Shown piece after piece: positions 42,276 to 50,500 of a stretch of DNA of 64,000 nt. The notes under the pieces are model-generated. The model did not search any database, had not been told where the DNA came from, and saw only the letters and a program-made list of their open reading frames with translations. How positions within the stretch are numbered: the first letter of the stretch is position 1; each line of letters starts with the position of its first letter. Where the stretch lies: assembly GCF_051488665.1 (NCBI RefSeq), contig NZ_JBPSEG010000003.1, positions 310,001 to 374,000 on the forward strand, written 5' to 3'. This DNA comes from Melioribacter sp051488665 (GTDB lineage: Bacteria > Bacteroidota > Ignavibacteria > Ignavibacteriales > Melioribacteraceae). Position numbers and translations under genes: made by a program.

Positions 42276-43504
42276 ATTTCGAAACCGCGGCGGTACACGC
42301 CGGTAGCATAAAAGACAGTACCGGAGCCACTCACGCTCCCGTTTATCAATCCGCTTCGTTTGCTTACGAAAAAGCGGGCGAAATCGAGAGCGTATTTCAG
42401 GGGAAGAAATTCGGTTACGTTTATTCAAGAATTTCGAATCCCACTGTAACCGCATTCGAACTTAGGATGAATGCTCTCGAAGGCGGCATTGGCGCGATTG
42501 CAACCTCATCCGGCATGTCGGCTATTGCGACGACTGCTTTTACGCTCGCAGAAAACGGTTCGGAAATCGTAGCGTCAAAATCGCTCTTCGGAGGCACCTA
42601 TCTTTTCTTTAAAGAAATAATGGAAAGTTCCGGCGTTAAAGTTATATACGCCGATTTCAATTCTGTGGACGATATCGAAAAGTCGATATCCGAAAGAACT
42701 CGTTTTCTCTTTCTTGAATCGATAAGCAATCCGAAACTTGAGATCTACGATTTGAAAAAAATTTCGGAAACCGCCCGTAAATACAATCTCCCTCTTGTCG
42801 TGGACAACACTGTAACGACGCCGTATTTATGGCGCGCAAAAGATCTCGGCGCCGACATAATTATTCACTCCGCGACGAAATATATTACCGGAAACGGGAC
42901 GGCTGTCGGAGGCGTTTTGATCGACACCGGAAATTACAAATGGAATTCGCATCCGTCGACTAAAATAAAGTCGCAACTGGGCAAAGCCGGTCCTTTTGCT
43001 TTCATAGCGGCGGCGCGTTCCAAAGTTTATCAACATTTGGGATTTGCTCCCGCGCCTCAAAACGTCTTTTTTCATCAGCTGGGATTGGAAACTCTGGCTC
43101 TCCGGATGGAAAGACATTGTTCGAACGCTCTTAAATTAGCGGAGTTTTTTAAGGAACAGCCCGGAATCAAATCGGTCAATTATCCTGGATTGAACGACAA
43201 CAGATATCGTCAAACCGGACTCAGGCAATTCGGGGACAGGTACGGCGGATTGCTAACTGTCGAACTGGACTGTAGAGAAAAATGCTTCGATCTGATCGAC
43301 AATCTGAAATATGCAAAAAACCTGGCGAACATAGGCGATACAAAAACATTAATAATTCACCCCGAGTCGACTATTTATTCGAACTGCGGCGACGATGAAA
43401 AATCGAACGCCGGAGTTAATTCCCGATTGCTCAGAATATCCGTCGGCATTGAATACATAAACGATATAATCGAAGATTTCAGTTCAGCTCTCGAAAAAAT
43501 ATAA
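42272..43504 (+). CDS. metY: O-acetylhomoserine sulfhydrylase (MetY type)
   Basis: 410 residues of the Cys/Met metabolism PLP family: ETAAVHAGSIKDSTGATHAPVYQSASF, SRISNPTVTAFELRMNALEGG, and PLP-lysine Lys203 in IIHSATKYITGN, with GPFAFIAAARSKVYQHLG, and a C-terminal LLRISVGIEYINDI. Length and the central insertion suggest O-acetylhomoserine sulfhydrylase rather than cystathionine gamma-lyase. In the HcyS pathway it adds the carrier thiocarboxylate to O-acetylhomoserine to give the carrier-homocysteine conjugate. The start is TTG, overlapping the hcyS stop. Confidence 0.88.
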   Translation: MNFETAAVHAGSIKDSTGATHAPVYQSASFAYEKAGEIESVFQGKKFGYVYSRISNPTVTAFELRMNALEGGIGAIATSSGMSAIATTAFTLAENGSEIVASKSLFGGTYLFFKEIMESSGVKVIYADFNSVDDIEKSISERTRFLFLESISNPKLEIYDLKKISETARKYNLPLVVDNTVTTPYLWRAKDLGADIIIHSATKYITGNGTAVGGVLIDTGNYKWNSHPSTKIKSQLGKAGPFAFIAAARSKVYQHLGFAPAPQNVFFHQLGLETLALRMERHCSNALKLAEFFKEQPGIKSVNYPGLNDNRYRQTGLRQFGDRYGGLLTVELDCREKCFDLIDNLKYAKNLANIGDTKTLIIHPESTIYSNCGDDEKSNAGVNSRLLRISVGIEYINDIIEDFSSALEKI

Positions 43505-43513
43505 GGATTCAAA

Positions 43514-44314
43514 ATGAACTTCACGGAAGAACAAATATACCGTTACAGCCGAAATATAATTTTGAAAGAAGTGGGAGGGAAAGGACAGGAAAAGCTGCTT
43601 TCGTCGAAAGCGCTGGTTGTCGGAGCAGGCGGCTTAGGCTCTCCAATTCTTCTCTATCTGGCGGCAGCCGGAGTGGGAACTCTCGGAATTATCGACAGCG
43701 ACGTAGTCGATTTGAGCAATCTGCAGCGACAAATAATTCATTTTACGGACGACCTCGACAAACCGAAAGTTGAGTCAGCCGCCGAAAAAATATCGCGCGT
43801 CAATCCGGACGTCAAAGTTATTCCTTACAAAGTCAGACTCGATTCTTCGAACATCGAGGAAATAATCGAGGATTACGATTTCATCATAGACGGAACGGAC
43901 AATTTTCCGACTAAATTTTTAATCAACGACGCATGTGTGATGCGAGGGAAACCATTTTCGCATGCGGGAATACTCAGATTCGACGGTCAAACTTTCACGC
44001 ACGTGCCCGGCAGCATGTGTTACAGATGCATATTCAAGGAACCGCCTCCGAAAGGAGTCGTTCCCACCTGCAGCGAAGCCGGGATACTGGGCGCGGTAGC
44101 GGGCGTAATCGGAAGCATTCAAGCGGTAGAAGCTCTTAAATTTTTAATCGGAGCGGGAGATTTATTGACCGACCGCCTCTTGACATTCAACGCTCTCCGG
44201 GGAGGTTTCCGGGAAGTGAAACTCAAAAAGAATAAAAACTGCCCGGTGTGCGGGGAAAATCCGACAATTAAAGAGCTGAAAGATTACGAGCAACCGGCTT
44301 GCGATCTAAAATAA
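43514..44314 (+). CDS. hcyF: E1-like carrier-protein adenylyltransferase (HcyF/MoeB/ThiF type)
   Basis: 266 residues: YSRNIILKEVGGKGQEKLL, Rossmann GAGGLGSP (37-44), SNLQRQIIHF with the conserved Gln-Arg, DGTDNFPTKFLIND, a Cys pair pattern CYRC and CPVC for zinc, and VVPTCSEAGILGAVAGVIGS with a reactive cysteine. It adenylates the trimmed carrier C-terminus with ATP, so sulfide can form the thiocarboxylate. Direct context (carrier, metY, JAMM protease) favours HcyF over a molybdopterin role. SD AAGG in front. Confidence 0.9.
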   Translation: MNFTEEQIYRYSRNIILKEVGGKGQEKLLSSKALVVGAGGLGSPILLYLAAAGVGTLGIIDSDVVDLSNLQRQIIHFTDDLDKPKVESAAEKISRVNPDVKVIPYKVRLDSSNIEEIIEDYDFIIDGTDNFPTKFLINDACVMRGKPFSHAGILRFDGQTFTHVPGSMCYRCIFKEPPPKGVVPTCSEAGILGAVAGVIGSIQAVEALKFLIGAGDLLTDRLLTFNALRGGFREVKLKKNKNCPVCGENPTIKELKDYEQPACDLK

Positions 44315-44326
44315 AGGAATAAAACA

Positions 44327-44806
44327 ATGGCAAATAAAAAGAAAATATCGATTGTTCTTTTCAGCGGCGACTTCGACAAGGCAATAGCGGCTTTTACAAT
44401 CGCCTCGGGCGCCGCAGCGGTTAATTACGAAGTAAATCTTTTTTTTACTTTTTGGGGACTAAACACAATCAAAAAAGAAAAAGGCAGAAGCGCGATCGGC
44501 AGGGGCTTCCTTGCAAGAACGTTTAATTTTCTGATGGGAGGATTCAAAAACCTTCCGCTCAGCCGTCTTAACTTCGGGGGAATAAGTCCGAAATTAATGA
44601 CCGGCTTAATGAAAAAAAGAAACGTCGCCACTCTCAACGAACTCCTCGAAGCGGCAATACAACTGAAAGCAAACTTCTACGCCTGCGAAATGTCGATGAA
44701 CATCCTCGGCTTAAAAAAAGAAGACTTCATTCCCGAAATTAAAGAAGTTCTCGGCGTGGCAAAATTTTTAAATTTATCAGAAGAAGGAGAGATATTATTC
44801 ATATGA
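44327..44806 (+). CDS. DsrE2-like sulfur-relay protein
   Basis: 159 residues. The pattern ISIVLFSGDFDKAIAAFTIASGAAA and YEVNLFFTFWGLNTIKK at the start, and the conserved cysteine Cys120 in NFYACEMSMNILGL, place it in the DsrE/DsrE2 (DUF1641-like neighbourhood) family that passes persulfides with TusA. The longer size and hydrophobic center with FNFLMGGFKNLPLS favour DsrE2 rather than DsrE. It overlaps the second TusA gene by 4 bases, so the two are made together. Confidence 0.82.
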   Translation: MANKKKISIVLFSGDFDKAIAAFTIASGAAAVNYEVNLFFTFWGLNTIKKEKGRSAIGRGFLARTFNFLMGGFKNLPLSRLNFGGISPKLMTGLMKKRNVATLNELLEAAIQLKANFYACEMSMNILGLKKEDFIPEIKEVLGVAKFLNLSEEGEILFI

Positions 44807-45030
44807 ACAGACGCAAACTCGACATAACCAAAGACCATTGCCCGATGACGTTCGTAAAAACAAAACTCGAACTGGAAAAACTCTCCGGCGGAGATATACT
44901 CGAAGTTATGCTAAGAGAAGGAGAGCCGCTGGAGAACGTTCCCCGCACCGCGGAGGAACAGGGCAATAAAATACTCGAGATAAAACATCTTCAGGACGAC
45001 ATACATCTTGTTGTAATTGAAAAAGGATAA
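44803..45030 (+). CDS. TusA-family sulfur carrier (second copy)
   Basis: 75 residues: KLDITKDHCPMTFVKTKLELEK with the persulfide Cys13, GGDILEVMLREGEPLENVP and a C-terminal VVIEKG. It diverges from the first copy at 40378 but has the same fold pattern. The overlap with the DsrE2-like gene and the 2-base gap to the protease gene make it part of the relay unit. The two TusA copies probably serve different steps or partners. Confidence 0.82.
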   Translation: MNRRKLDITKDHCPMTFVKTKLELEKLSGGDILEVMLREGEPLENVPRTAEEQGNKILEIKHLQDDIHLVVIEKG

Positions 45031-45032
45031 AC

Positions 45033-45425
45033 ATGATTAGCATACCCATAAAAATTATCGAGCAAATTGCCGAACACGCCAAGCAGGATTATCCGATCGA
45101 AGCGTGCGGCTACCTGACAGGGAAAGACGGCGTCGTCAGCGACATAATAAAAATGACAAACACCGATAAATCAAACGAGCATTTTTCGTTCGATCCGAAG
45201 GAACAGTTTCAAGCCGTAAAGTACGCGCGCAGTCGCGGCGAACGTTTGATTGCCGTCTATCATTCTCATCCGGATACGCCGGCGCGTATGTCCCGTGAAG
45301 ACATCCGGTTGGCAAACGATACGGAAATAAAATACATTATTTTTTCCGTAAAGGACAACGCAATAAAATGCTTCGAAATCGACAAAGATAAAAACGTAGC
45401 CGAAATTCCGATTCGCGGGATATGA
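45033..45425 (+). CDS. hcyD: JAMM/Mpn+ metalloprotease (HcyD/Mec type)
   Basis: 130 residues with the complete zinc JAMM signature: Glu23 in PIEACGYL, then YHSHPDTPARMSREDI with His77, His79, Ser87 and Asp90. Prokaryotic members of this family trim sulfur carriers and release amino acids from them (HcyD removes the tail of HcyS and frees homocysteine; Mec+ frees cysteine from CysO). In this operon it should do both for the masked GGGSN carrier. Last gene of the run; its stop lies in a long palindrome. Confidence 0.9.
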   Translation: MISIPIKIIEQIAEHAKQDYPIEACGYLTGKDGVVSDIIKMTNTDKSNEHFSFDPKEQFQAVKYARSRGERLIAVYHSHPDTPARMSREDIRLANDTEIKYIIFSVKDNAIKCFEIDKDKNVAEIPIRGI

Positions 45426-45441
45426 TTTAAATCATATCCCG
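45416..45441 (+). promoter_or_regulatory. Perfect 26-base palindrome at the end of the sulfur operon
   Basis: CGGGATATGA-TTTAAA-TCATATCCCG, positions 45416-45441, overlaps the last codons and stop of the JAMM gene. No T run follows, so it is not a typical intrinsic terminator. It may be an operator for the promoter that begins 3 bases later, or a processing/stability hairpin. Confidence 0.55.
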
Positions 45442-45443
45442 AC

Positions 45444-45472
45444 TTGACTTACTGGGTTTCAAGCTTTAATAT
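45444..45472 (+). promoter_or_regulatory. Promoter of the orphan gene at 45495
   Basis: TTGACT (45444-45449), 17-base spacer, TAATAT (45467-45472). The ATG at 45495 is 23 bases downstream with a weak AGAG site before it. Confidence 0.6.
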
Positions 45473-45494
45473 TGAGGCACAGAAAGAGAGATGT

Positions 45495-45992
45495 ATGAAT
45501 GTAAGCGCCTACATAACGATTCATCCGCTGCACGAGTACGTTAATTCCAAGCTCGATGCAAATAATATCCGCACAATCAGCCAGCTTCAAAAGGACGCTC
45601 AGTACGAATCGTTCCAAAAATATATTTCTGCCGAAGAGGCAAGCAAAACAATATCGGAGAAATCCGAAGACAAGAAATCCGAAGAACTGAGATTCAGAGA
45701 AAACTCGCCGATTGCCCGTCCTCTGGAAAGCGCTCAGTTATACAACAACACCGTTAAAATAAACAAGAAAAAATTAGAAAGATATTTCTCGTTCAACAGG
45801 GACTCTCAATACGAATCCGAAGAGGCATCCGAGACAAAAGAAAACTTCGATTATTATATTGTTTCGGACAAAGATATTAATTTTACTTCCGACTCAAAAA
45901 AACCGTTGACATACCTTCAAAGAATTGTCAGGAAGGCGTACCGGGCAGGTTACGTAAAAGACCCCGGAGCTCTGGTAAATCTGTCCGCCTAA
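45495..45992 (+). CDS. Hypothetical protein
   Basis: 165 residues, soluble, rich in Ser, Glu and Lys, with no signal peptide or recognised domain. It begins MNVSAYITIHPLHEYVNSK and ends with a basic helical part, LTYLQRIVRKAYRAGYVK. The ATG at 45495 was chosen over a TTG at 45444 that lies in the -35 box. It has its own promoter and converges with the next gene, sharing the sequence CTAA as overlapping stop codons. Function unknown. Confidence 0.55.
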   Translation: MNVSAYITIHPLHEYVNSKLDANNIRTISQLQKDAQYESFQKYISAEEASKTISEKSEDKKSEELRFRENSPIARPLESAQLYNNTVKINKKKLERYFSFNRDSQYESEEASETKENFDYYIVSDKDINFTSDSKKPLTYLQRIVRKAYRAGYVKDPGALVNLSA

Positions 45993-46363
45993 TCCTTATA
46001 ATATCCCTTTTTATTGTAAAGTTTTGCGCCGTAAGTCCTTTCGTTTCCGATTTGATTTACAATGTAATGTTTTTCCGGCCTCCCGTTTATTTCCAGCACT
46101 TCGTATCCGACTATTCCTCTTTTAATTAGAGCCGCAAGCATTTTCATGAATTCTTCTTTTTCGGCTTCGTTCAAATCTCCGATATCGAGCCTGTCCTTTC
46201 TGCCGAGGTTTAAGAATTTGTCGAGTTTGTCGAACACTCTGGCGGTATTCGAAATTTCCGCCGAATCGGCAGATACTGCAGATTTATCGTTTGGCAATGT
46301 TTCGTTTTTCAGCTGGTTAAAGAGAGCGCTCAGAAAAAATTTATTGCCGGATACAGGTTCCAT
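45989..46363 (-). CDS. Hypothetical protein
   Basis: 124 residues without signal peptide or membrane segment, and no family I recognise. The central part reads DLNEAEKEEFMKMLAALIKRGIVGYEVLEI, suggesting a compact helical domain. It is convergent with the previous orphan gene (4-base overlap) and sits 37 bases downstream of the alpha/beta hydrolase gene on the same strand. Confidence 0.5.
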   Translation of the reverse strand: MEPVSGNKFFLSALFNQLKNETLPNDKSAVSADSAEISNTARVFDKLDKFLNLGRKDRLDIGDLNEAEKEEFMKMLAALIKRGIVGYEVLEINGRPEKHYIVNQIGNERTYGAKLYNKKGYYKD

Positions 46364-46399
46364 AATTTTTTTTATTTTATTATCGGCGCCGGCGCGCGA

Positions 46400-47338
46400 T
46401 TAGTTGAGCGTTTTTTTCAAAAAGCCGTCGATCCAATCGACAACCCGCTCCTGCCACGGATGAAAAAGCCAGAAAGGATGCGGTGTATTTTCGATTGTAT
46501 GGACTTCGGAATAAATACCGTGTTCGTTTAAAATGTCGATAGCTTCGTCCCTGCCTGCATGAAAGCGCGGCAGCGAACTGTTGATGAAAAGCATCGGCGG
46601 AGAAGTACTGTCGACATACCGGAGCGGCGATGCTTCGACCCACAAATCCGGTTTATCCCTGTATGTGAAACCGAGCCACTGTTTTGCAGCCGATGGTTTG
46701 GACGGTATTGTATCTTTGCCGCTTTCCGAAGGCGTTGTCATATCGAAAACGCCGTCGATGTCGATAATCGCAGCGGCGTTGATACTGCAGCCGTCTACGG
46801 AGAATTTCTCCACGCCGTCGGTAAGCTCGGCCATTGCCGCTATTTGTCCGCCGGCGGACATGCCCATTACAACAATTTTCGTCGTATCGATTTTATAAAT
46901 TTCCGGATTCTTCTTGAGCTGGCAAATAGCGCGTTTGACGTCGAGTATTGCAGCAGGATAGAGAGCTTCCGTCGAAAGTCTGTATTCCACCGTTGCGGTT
47001 ATATAATTTTTTCCTGACAGCCGGGAAGCAATCGGATGTTCCATTTCTTTATGACCCGAGCGCCAGCCGCCGCCGTGTACGATTACAATCAACGGCAATT
47101 TTGCGTCGGCGCTCTCGGGCATAAACAAATCGAGCTTCAGTTTTCTTTCGCCATCCGTATAATAAACAATGTCTTTGAATATTTTCACTCCTTGCGAGTC
47201 GATTTCTGCCGGCTTTACGAACGGATAATCTTTTCTTACTTTTTCATACGCGCTTCTTATCGTAAAAGACGTATCTCTGTTAACTTGAGCAAAAACCAGA
47301 AGCGGAAGAGCCAGCATTATTATAACCGATTTTTTCAT
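46400..47338 (-). CDS. Secreted alpha/beta hydrolase esterase
   Basis: 312 residues with a signal peptide (about 1-18). Oxyanion hole HGGGWRSGH; nucleophile elbow GMSAGGQ (catalytic Ser); Asp in INSSLPRFHAGRDEAID; C-terminal His in TPHPFWLFHPW. The family is carbohydrate acetyl-esterase or general lipase-type (BD-FAE, CE10-like). It lies 164 bases downstream of the pectin esterase gene and may remove acetyl groups from pectin. Confidence 0.85.
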   Translation of the reverse strand: MKKSVIIMLALPLLVFAQVNRDTSFTIRSAYEKVRKDYPFVKPAEIDSQGVKIFKDIVYYTDGERKLKLDLFMPESADAKLPLIVIVHGGGWRSGHKEMEHPIASRLSGKNYITATVEYRLSTEALYPAAILDVKRAICQLKKNPEIYKIDTTKIVVMGMSAGGQIAAMAELTDGVEKFSVDGCSINAAAIIDIDGVFDMTTPSESGKDTIPSKPSAAKQWLGFTYRDKPDLWVEASPLRYVDSTSPPMLFINSSLPRFHAGRDEAIDILNEHGIYSEVHTIENTPHPFWLFHPWQERVVDWIDGFLKKTLN

Positions 47339-47460
47339 AGCCTCAACCTTTTGTGAAATGAATTGATAGATATTTCTGACATCCGCATTAATAAATTTAC
47401 AGTTTGTTCTTATTTATAATCAAACTCTTTTGAAATATTTTAAGCGTCTTTCTTTATGGA

Positions 47461-47496
47461 AAATAAAAAGGAAGCCCTTAAAGAAAGGGCTTCCTT
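47461..47496 (-). terminator. Intrinsic terminator after the pectin esterase
   Basis: 12-bp stem AAGGAAGCCCTT (47468-47479) with AAGGGCTTCCTT (47485-47496), loop of five, and on the minus strand a T-rich run TTTTTATTTT. It lies just past the pectin-esterase stop. Confidence 0.85.
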
Positions 47497-47502
47497 ACCA
47501 AT

Positions 47503-50500
47503 TCATTTCAGGAGCAGCATTTTGCGGGTAATAATTTTTTCGCCGGCAAACAACCGGTAAAAATAAATGCCGCTAGCCAATCCCGAGGCGTCGAAACGGA
47601 CTTCATAATTGCCCGGATTTTGAATTCCGTTTACCAATGTTTTTACTACCTGTCCTGTAATATCGTATATAATCAATTTGACTGCGCTTTGCTTAGGCAG
47701 AGAATAATTGATTTTAGTTTCCGGATTGAAAGGATTGGGATAGTTCTGAGACAAATAGTAATCCGAAGGTATTTCGTTTCTGCCTATGCCGCTTTCTTCG
47801 ACAGATGTAATAACATCGGGCATCCAGCTGTAGCCGAAATTCGGATGAGAATCTTTCGAAAAAATATTTTCGATAGTATATTGATTTGCTTCCTCATCGG
47901 TGAGCTGTCGCGAAATCGACGTCAATCGTTTTGTGGTGTCGGACCCCGGTCCGTAACATTTGTATTCCGCGTATAAAGCCGGCGTAACATTCCACGTAGA
48001 CCATCCGGCGGGATTAAGCGAAGCGGGCTCATAACAGTTGATAAATACAGTCCTCGGTTTATCCTGCCACGGTCTGCCTAAAAGGAAAGAAGTAATCGGT
48101 CTTCCGTCGAAACCGATCGAATCCGCGGAGATAATGCAGTCTTTGAACACATATCCGAATTTAGATACGGCTTCGGTGCTTGCAGCCGTAAGCGTTCCGC
48201 CTTCTCGATTTATATGGATTTCGCACGAATCGAACAATACAATATCCCTTCCGAAAATGAAATCGACTGAACCTTCTATATAGCAGTTTTTCATATAGAT
48301 TCTTCCCGTTCCTCTGCCGCCCCATGTATAATAAGTATCCTGGTATCCGAGCAGCCTGCAGTTGAAATACTGCTGACGGTCGCCGTTTACTCTAAGAGCC
48401 ACCGCCTGTTCGCCGCTGCCGTGCGAACCGTCGTTTTTAATTGTATTTTGGAATGTAATATTGATTGCCGTAAAATCGTCCGCGTCTATTGCCACGCTGT
48501 AGGATTTTGATGTTCCCAGATAGTTTTTGCCGGCATAATCGTCGTAAGTAAGAATTGTACTGTCCCTGTCCTCGCCTTCCAAAATTACGTTCGTTTTTGT
48601 TGAAGGAAGAAGCAGTTTTTCGTAATAAATTCCCTTTTTTACAAATATTTTGTATTTGCCCGTATAGTAATCCGGTATGTCGTCGAAAGCCGCTTGAACT
48701 GACGTATAATCGCCGGATCCGTCGAGAGCGACAATTTTGGTAACGTCGGGAGCCGGTTCCTGCGTAGTGAAAGAAATTTCTTCGCCGTAGCCGGTGCCGA
48801 TGCTGTTTGTAGCGTAAGCGCGCACGTAGTAAGTAGTATTCGGTTCCAGCGGATAAAGAATGCTTTTAAACGCGCCGAGACCGTTTCCGTTTTCCGTTTT
48901 ATTATCGTTAATTGTAGGATTGCCCGTAGTATTCCAGCAGACACCGCGTACAATGACAGTATCGCCGCCCCACTTTTCTACGGTTCCGCCGCTTACGGCG
49001 GTTTTGGTCATAATTTCCGTTACTTCTGCGGTTGTAACAGTCGGAACCATTAACGAATCGAGCGTCGTAAATACTACTTCGTTTCCATACGCCACGCCTG
49101 CGTCATTAATTGCGTATGCGCGGACGTAATATTGTGTTCCGGGTTCAAGTCCGGTTAATTTACTTACAAACGCGCCCGAGCCGCCGCCGTCTTCGGTTTT
49201 ATTGTCGTCGACAGTCGGATTGCCCGCAGTGTTCCAGCAAACTCCGCGAACCGTAACTACGGCTCCTCCATCGGATGGAATATTGCCTCCGCCCGTAGCG
49301 AAAGTTGTCGATATATCCGTTATTTCGGATGTTACCACTTCAGGCGGATCGGCGGTAACTCCGATTACGCTGCCGGATATAAACACGCTGTCGACCGCAA
49401 TGAGTTTTGCCCATCCTTCGGCTTTTGTATTATGCGGATAAATCAGCAAATAGAAAGTCTCGCCCGTATTTATTGTCTCGTCGAGTTTGGCGCCGAATTT
49501 TGCAATTTTACTTCCGGGCAGCGAAGTATCCGCAATTAGAGCCGTTCTATCCGCGAATGTAGAATCTTTGGAATAATAAACTTCCGCTCTTAAATTACTC
49601 GAAAACCATCCGCCCAGATAAAACGAAACAGAATCGACATAGAGAGTTCCGCCGAATTTCGGTTTAACGGCATATCCGAAATAGAGCGAATCTGTCGGCA
49701 AAGGCTCGGCATACCATTCTTTCGAGACAGTTTGAACCGCTCCTACAGTGTGATCGTTTCCTTCGGTATCGGGTAGATTAGTCGTACCGTAAAACTTCAT
49801 AGCCGGACTGTAAAAAGGTTCCATAGCTATAACGGGACCTGTCGATTCCCATTCTTCGCCGGTTTCGTATGGCCAGAGTACATTCGATGCTACGGGACTG
49901 CCTTCTACTTCTCCGGCTATCAAAATATTCTGGAGACATAAATATTTTCCTGTTTTAACCGACGGATCTTCGTTCCACGGATAAACTCTGAAATAAAATT
50001 TTTGTCCGGGCGACACTTTAACGTTCAGATCGAAAGAGAAGCTTTCGAGCGCGGTAGAGTTCAGATAATTGTTTCCGCTCTGGTCGCTCGTTTGGTATTC
50101 AAGTTTAACGGGATTTGAAAAATCCGGATTTGTGGAATACCACAAATTCGCTTTAAAAGTGCTGGAGCTTTTCGCTCCCATATCGAGGCTCAATGAATTG
50201 ACATACAAAGTATAGCCCGCCTTGGGAGCTACCGTAAACTGAACGTAAACTGTGTCGATCTGATTAGTCAGATTTGCAGGCCATGTATTATTCGTATTTG
50301 CCATCCGAATTCTCTGGCTGTTATTCGGACCGGTATAACCGTTAATCTCCGTGTTTACGAATAGTTCGTCTTCGGCGACTACCTGCCCCGTTGTAATAAC
50401 GCCAAATCCCGTTCCCCCCTCGTCGGGATTTGTGAGCGGCCAGGAAGCAGTTGCAGGATAAGTTAAACCTTTTGTTTCTCCCCAAATAATAACATCCTGA

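Noticed and set aside
43514..44314. Molybdopterin or thiamine synthesis enzyme (MoeB/ThiF)
   Set aside because: No moa or thi genes are nearby; the carrier, metY and JAMM protease define a sulfur-amino-acid context.
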